10,504 bases of DNA. Source: JACKBJ01 sp964549495. GTDB lineage: Bacteria; Chloroflexota; Anaerolineae; Epilineales; Epilineaceae. The notes below the pieces were generated by a model that was not told the DNA's origin, made no database searches, and worked only from the letters and a program-made list of their open reading frames with translations. Below, piece after piece: positions 6,988 to 10,504 of the stretch. Position numbers and translations under genes: made by a program. Every line of letters starts with the position of its first letter. The first letter of the stretch is position 1. Location of the stretch: positions 1 through 10,504 of the forward strand of contig CAZJWJ010000134.1 of NCBI GenBank assembly GCA_964549495.1, in the 5' to 3' direction.

Positions 6988-6993
6988 AGGAGA
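6988..6993 (+). promoter_or_regulatory. Ribosome binding site of the cytochrome c gene
   Basis: AGGAGA lies 7 nt upstream of ATG 7001 in the 39-nt gap after cytochrome b, which supports that start and co-transcription. Confidence 0.65.
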
Positions 6994-7000
6994 AGCTAGC

Positions 7001-8029
7001 ATGACACGAGTCGAGATCACCTTGGGCCTGCTGTCCATCTTGGGCGTCATCGCCATCACCGCCCTGGTCGGCATCGGGGAGTTTGGCGAGGAGGGTCGCA
7101 TGGCCCGAGCCTCGCGCGGCTTCGACGTGCGCAGCGTGGAGGCCGGCGCGCAGATGTTCGACCAGTACTGCGCTTCCTGCCACGGTTTCAACGCCAGCGG
7201 GCTGAACTGTCCGCCCTTGGACGAGACCTCCGGTCTGCACGGCGGCGATCTGGGCGAGGGTATCGCCTGGCGCTTGGAGGAGATGAACTGGAGCCGAAGC
7301 GACGCCTACGGCTACGTCTACTCCTCGATCGCGGCCGGCAAGACGGTCTCCACGCGACCCGAGCGCTACCCGGCGCAGGACCCGAACGCGATGGCCATGC
7401 CGCCCTGGAGCGAGGAGTACGCCGGACCGCTGCGCGGTGACCAGATCCACGACATCACCAACTACATCGTCAACTTCCGTTCCTACTTCCCGGACGCCAG
7501 CGATTCGGAAGCGATGGTGAAGGCCTGTCGGGCCACCTTGGACGACGTCGCGCCGAGCAATCCGGATTACCAGAGTAAGTGCTACGAGACGGTCTGCCGG
7601 GCCGATCTGGAGGAGGCCGGGCGCGCCGAAGAGTTCGAGGATGCGCCGAAGTTGCCGAATCTGGCGGAGACGGACGAGGATGGCGAGCCGATCTACCAGG
7701 ACGCGGAGGGCAACCCCAACGCGGCCTATCGGGCGGCGGTGGCGGAAGTCGATCGATACTGGGATCGCTTCTGGTCGGCTTGTCGGTCGGTGGGTGCGGA
7801 GTTGCCGCCGACGCAGGAGCCGACGGCGGAACCGACGGCCGAGGCGACGGAGGCGGCGGACGACGAAGCGGATGACGCCGACACCGACGACGCCGATGGT
7901 GGCGACGAGGACGCCGAGGACGATGCCGACACCGACGACGCCGACACCGATGACGCAGCTGACGGTGATTCCGCGGGCGACGAAGGCGACGAAGGCACGG
8001 AAGTCGAAGGTGCTGAAGACGAAGGTTGA
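7001..8029 (+). CDS. Membrane-anchored monohaem cytochrome c of the bc complex, acidic tail
   Basis: Probable electron acceptor from the Rieske protein, taking the place of cytochrome c1/f. The 342 aa begin with an uncleaved-looking anchor (about 7-25). A class I-like haem c domain follows, with CASCH (57-61); the likely axial Met is Met133 in MAMPPW, before a DITNYIVNF helix (151-159). Residues ~165-268 are an extra segment that I do not recognise, with Cys176, Cys194, Cys199 and Cys261, perhaps disulfide-bonded. A PTxEPTAEPTAE-like linker (about 270-281) leads to a tail of about 60 residues (282-342) made almost wholly of Asp, Glu, Ala, Gly and Thr, with DADTDDAD repeated at 292-299 and 308-315. 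The gene is third in the bc operon and is followed by the terminator. Haem attachment is clear; the partner is inferred. Confidence 0.9.
   Translation: MTRVEITLGLLSILGVIAITALVGIGEFGEEGRMARASRGFDVRSVEAGAQMFDQYCASCHGFNASGLNCPPLDETSGLHGGDLGEGIAWRLEEMNWSRSDAYGYVYSSIAAGKTVSTRPERYPAQDPNAMAMPPWSEEYAGPLRGDQIHDITNYIVNFRSYFPDASDSEAMVKACRATLDDVAPSNPDYQSKCYETVCRADLEEAGRAEEFEDAPKLPNLAETDEDGEPIYQDAEGNPNAAYRAAVAEVDRYWDRFWSACRSVGAELPPTQEPTAEPTAEATEAADDEADDADTDDADGGDEDAEDDADTDDADTDDAADGDSAGDEGDEGTEVEGAEDEG
7877..7944 (+). repeat. Direct repeat coding for the acidic cytochrome c tail
   Basis: The 20-mer GCCGACACCGACGACGCCGA occurs identically at 7877-7896 and 7925-7944. It encodes the repeated Asp/Ala/Thr segments. 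Identity at DNA level, silent positions included, suggests recent duplication or slippage, so tail length may vary between strains. Confidence 0.75.
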
Positions 8030-8053
8030 TCGAAGCAGGACATGATTTCATAG

Positions 8054-8085
8054 CGGGGCAGGCGCGAGCCTGCCCCGTTTGCTTT
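8054..8085 (+). terminator. Intrinsic terminator of the bc operon
   Basis: A perfect 10-bp stem, CGGGGCAGGC (8054-8063) with GCCTGCCCCG (8068-8077), is closed by a GCGA (GNRA-type) tetraloop and followed by TTTGCTTT. It lies 25 nt after the cytochrome c stop and ahead of dnaG. The T-tract is interrupted by GC but the stem is very stable. The upstream side has no A-tract, so it looks one-directional. Confidence 0.85.
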
Positions 8086-8186
8086 GGACGGATACGGAGT
8101 TGTAGAGGCGGGGCTTCGTGGCGGGCGGGTTGGGGAAGGTCGGAACGGCTGCAGAATGCACACGGAACGCTCCCACGGGCTTGGGC

Positions 8187-8192
8187 TATCAT
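8187..8192 (+). promoter_or_regulatory. Putative -10 element of dnaG (leaderless-type)
   Basis: TATCAT matches the -10 consensus at five of six positions. With its last T as -7, the start falls at 8199, exactly the A of the dnaG ATG. GGAGG at 8193-8197 is only one base from the ATG, too close for a normal ribosome site. No convincing -35 is visible at 16-18 nt upstream. Confidence 0.5.
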
Positions 8193-8198
8193 GGAGGC

Positions 8199-10454
8199 AT
8201 GAGCGGGATCGAGGAGCTTCGGGAGCGGGTGGACGTGGTCGAGGTGGTGGGCGACCACGTGCAGCTCAAGCGGTCGGGGCGGTCGTACAAGGGGCTGTGT
8301 CCCTTTCACGACGAGAAGACGCCCAGCTTCGTGGTCTTTCCGGAGAGTGGGAACTGGCGTTGTTTCGGGGCTTGCGCGGTCGGGGGGGATGCCTTCGACT
8401 TCGTGATGCGGGTGGAGGGTTTGGACTTTCGGGGGGCGATGGAGCTCCTGGCCCGGCGATATGGGGTGGAGCTGGAGGCGCCGTCGCCGCAGGCGGCGGA
8501 GAAGAAGGGGCGCAGGGAGCGTCTGAGGGAGGCGACGGCGGCGGCGGCCGAGTTCTTCCATCAGCGGCTGATGCGGGGGGCGGATGCGGAGCCGGCCCGG
8601 CAGTATCTGAGGGATCGGGGCTTTGGAATCGATGTGGCGCAGGCTTTTGGTTTGGGTTGGGCGCCGGACGAGTGGACGGCGCTGTTTGAGCATCTGAAGG
8701 GGAAGGGCTTCGAGGAGGCCGAGCTGCTGGCGGCGGGGCTGGTCAAGCAGCGGGATGCGGGGGGCGTCTACGATGCCTTTCGGGGGCGAGTGGTCTTTCC
8801 GATCCATGATGCGCGGGGGCGGCCGGTGGGCTTCGGGGCGCGGACGCTGGATCCGGAAGGGCTGCCGAAGTACCTGAACTCGCCGCGCAGCGAGATCTTC
8901 GACAAGAGCCAGGTGCTCTTCGGGCTGCATCGGGCGGCGCGGGCCATCCGGACCGAGGAGGCGGCGGTGGTGGTCGAGGGCTACACCGACGTGGTGCGGG
9001 CGCATGTGGCGGGTTTCGAGAACGTGGTGGCCAGCCTGGGAACGGCCATCACGGAGCAGCAGCTGCGGCTGCTCAAGCGCTACACGCGGACGATGGTGCT
9101 GGCCCTGGACGCGGATGCGGCGGGGCAGGCGGCCACGCTGCGGGGGCTGGAGGTGGCCCGGGAGGCGGCGGCCGGCGGGGTGATGCCGGTGCCGACGGGG
9201 CGGGGCATCGGCTACGCGCGGCGGGTGGACGTCGAGTTGAAGGTGGTCTCGATGCCGGCGGGCAAGGATCCGGATGACGTGATCCGCGAGGGGCCGGCCA
9301 ACTGGCGCAAGCTGGTGGCCGCGGCCCGGCCGGTGATGGAGTTCCTCTTCGATGCCCTGACCGAGGATCTGGACCTCAAGTCGCCGATGGGGAAGACGGC
9401 CGCGGCCGAGAGGCTGATGCCCGTCCTGGCCGATGTCGAGGATCCCGTGGCGCGCGGCGCCTGGGTGGCGCGGCTGGCGGAGATGACCCAGGTCGACGAG
9501 CAGAAGCTGGGCGAGAGCCTGGACGCCCTGAGAAGGGAGCTGAGGAGGCGGCAGAGGAGCCGCTCGAAGCCTGCGCGGAACGATCCAGAAGCGAGGGTAC
9601 ATCGTAGCGGGCGAGAGACTGCACCACCTGCGCGTGGGGAGGTCCGGCAGGATGCGTCATCGGATGCCGGAGGGGGTCGAACAGGCGATGGGGCGAAGGC
9701 AGGTGCAGCCACTGGCGACGCTCAGGACCTGCCGGATTGGGTGACGGCCGAGGTGCCATTGGATGCGCGCGCGGCCGAGATGCCGGATGAGGACGAGGCC
9801 GGTGAGGTGGAGGGAGGGGGTGGCCGGTCTCGGGATTCGAGACCGGATGGCAACGGGGCTACCGAATCGGATTCGAGCGCGGGTGCGGAGGATTGGGACT
9901 CGGGGGGCGAGCGGCCGAGCCTGCGGGCGGGGAGCGATCGGCTGGTGGCTTGGTTGCTGGGCAACCTGCTGGTGGATCCGACACGCTTGATCGAGCTGAA
10001 TCGGCGGCTGCGGGAGGATGGGGAACCGGCGCTGGGGCCGGGGGATTTCGGTGATCATTTCCAGCGCGATCTGGTCCAGGCCCTGGGCTATGCGTCGGGT
10101 GGAGCGGCGCCGCCGGATGCGCCGGCGGAGCATCGCTTGGATGCGCTGCCGGAGCCCTTGGCCGGCTATGCTGCCGAGCTGCGGGATGCGGCCTTGGCCC
10201 AGCCGCCGCTGACGGATGTGGCGATGGTCTCAGAATTGCGAACCTGTTGCCTTCGTCTACGAGTCCGCGAGTTGACCCATGCGTTGCCCGGAATCCGGTA
10301 CCTGCAGATGGAGGCGGACGACGAGGCCCAGCTCGTGTACGCGGCCAAAGCGGTCGAGCTGACCCGCCGAATCGCGACGGTCTCCAAGCTCTTGAACTCC
10401 GGTGACGATGGCAAGCCGGCCGGCAAGGTCGACCCGGGCCTCAGGAGGGGCTAG
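8199..10454 (+). CDS. dnaG: DNA primase DnaG
   Basis: Replicative primase that makes RNA primers for lagging-strand synthesis with the DnaB helicase. ATG 8199 gives the standard MSGIEELRERVDVVEVVGDH start; an upstream in-frame start at 8118 would add 27 unrelated residues. The CHC2 zinc domain has Cys34, His37, Cys55 and Cys59, with a C-x3-C knuckle (CFGAC) rather than the usual C-x2-C. The polymerase core includes RGRVVFPIHD (195-204), PKYLNSPRSEIFDKS (223-237), the Toprim EGYTDV with Glu260, DADAAG (304-309, Asp304 and Asp306) and AGKDPDD (354-360). An extra segment at about 324-345 interrupts the Toprim region. Residues ~449-575 are a Gly/Asp/Glu/Arg/Ser-rich, probably disordered linker before the C-terminal helicase-binding region. 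At 751 aa it is longer than the usual ~600. Its codons favour G-ending triplets, unlike the C-ending upstream genes. Confidence 0.96.
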   Translation: MSGIEELRERVDVVEVVGDHVQLKRSGRSYKGLCPFHDEKTPSFVVFPESGNWRCFGACAVGGDAFDFVMRVEGLDFRGAMELLARRYGVELEAPSPQAAEKKGRRERLREATAAAAEFFHQRLMRGADAEPARQYLRDRGFGIDVAQAFGLGWAPDEWTALFEHLKGKGFEEAELLAAGLVKQRDAGGVYDAFRGRVVFPIHDARGRPVGFGARTLDPEGLPKYLNSPRSEIFDKSQVLFGLHRAARAIRTEEAAVVVEGYTDVVRAHVAGFENVVASLGTAITEQQLRLLKRYTRTMVLALDADAAGQAATLRGLEVAREAAAGGVMPVPTGRGIGYARRVDVELKVVSMPAGKDPDDVIREGPANWRKLVAAARPVMEFLFDALTEDLDLKSPMGKTAAAERLMPVLADVEDPVARGAWVARLAEMTQVDEQKLGESLDALRRELRRRQRSRSKPARNDPEARVHRSGRETAPPARGEVRQDASSDAGGGRTGDGAKAGAATGDAQDLPDWVTAEVPLDARAAEMPDEDEAGEVEGGGGRSRDSRPDGNGATESDSSAGAEDWDSGGERPSLRAGSDRLVAWLLGNLLVDPTRLIELNRRLREDGEPALGPGDFGDHFQRDLVQALGYASGGAAPPDAPAEHRLDALPEPLAGYAAELRDAALAQPPLTDVAMVSELRTCCLRLRVRELTHALPGIRYLQMEADDEAQLVYAAKAVELTRRIATVSKLLNSGDDGKPAGKVDPGLRRG

Positions 10455-10469
10455 TACTCTGTCAGGGAG

Positions 10470-10504
10470 ATGCTTGCGGGTAGCTCGAGCGCCGATGCGC
10501 CGCT
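10470..10504 (+). CDS. Possible start of the next gene, cut by the window end
   Basis: ATG 10470 begins an open frame reading MLAGSSSADAP to the window edge, 15 nt after the dnaG stop. AGGAGGGG at 10443-10450 lies rather far upstream (19 nt), and AGGGAG directly precedes the ATG. In many bacteria the primary sigma factor gene rpoD follows dnaG, but 11 residues cannot identify the product. Confidence 0.25.
   Translation, partial: MLAGSSSADAP

Noticed and set aside
5030..7450. An 806-codon open frame on the minus strand opposite the bc genes
   Set aside because: Long antisense frames are expected in high-GC DNA with C/G-ending codons. The translation is Gly/His/Gln/Arg-biased with no motifs, while the + strand encodes clear Rieske, cytochrome b and cytochrome c proteins.
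7844..8026. The repetitive acidic tail region considered as a CRISPR-like or tandem-repeat locus
   Set aside because: The repeats are in frame, code for Asp/Ala/Thr, lack unique spacers and are part of the cytochrome c gene.
8191..8202. Three-codon upstream ORF (Met-Glu-Ala-stop) overlapping the dnaG ATG
   Set aside because: It overlaps the -10 element itself and would only exist on a transcript starting further upstream; chance is the simpler reading.
7470..9602. A 710-codon minus-strand frame across the end of cytochrome c and dnaG
   Set aside because: It crosses the terminator and two convincing + genes and is rich in Pro/Arg/His with no recognisable domain; a compositional shadow.

Overview
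The window is high-GC bacterial DNA in which every supported gene lies on the + strand. It is probably from a Chloroflexota member (Anaerolineae/Caldilineae-like) or a relative. That placement is inferred from the long-form RmlA with a beta-helix tail, a bc complex with a fused b6/subunit-IV cytochrome b, a Pro-Thr-Ala-Glu linker in the cytochrome c, a DnaG with a CFGAC zinc knuckle and an extra segment in its Toprim domain, and an apparently leaderless gene start. No marker RNA is present, so the assignment is tentative.

Region 1 (about 79-4325) is an exopolysaccharide / nucleotide-sugar operon. A Wzz-type chain-length protein containing two complete Wzz modules overlaps by 4 nt (ATGA) a CpsD-like partner ATPase with an altered P-loop. 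A long-form glucose-1-phosphate thymidylyltransferase (RmlA) and dTDP-glucose 4,6-dehydratase (RmlB) follow. Together the last two make dTDP-4-keto-6-deoxyglucose; no rmlC or rmlD lies in the window.

Region 2 (4326-8085) is a respiratory quinol:cytochrome c oxidoreductase operon. It starts from a clear sigma70-type promoter (TTGCAC-16-TATAAT) and encodes a Tat-type Rieske protein, a seven-helix fused cytochrome b with a long soluble C-terminal extension, and a membrane-anchored monohaem cytochrome c with an extra cysteine-bearing segment and a highly acidic tail. A strong hairpin with a GCGA loop and a T-rich 3' side (8054-8085) closes the operon.

Region 3 (8187-10454) is dnaG, the replicative primase. 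A -10-like TATCAT is placed so that transcription would begin at the ATG itself. The protein is unusually long because of a disordered linker before its C-terminal domain. A possible next gene begins at 10470 and runs off the window.

No mobile element, CRISPR array, tRNA/rRNA or defence system was seen, and no gene-free stretch exceeds 300 bases. The content is mainly core metabolism. The points worth a second look are the tandem Wzz fusion, the glycine-less P-loop, the uncharacterised extensions on cytochromes b and c, the leaderless-type starts and a repeated leader motif before two genes.
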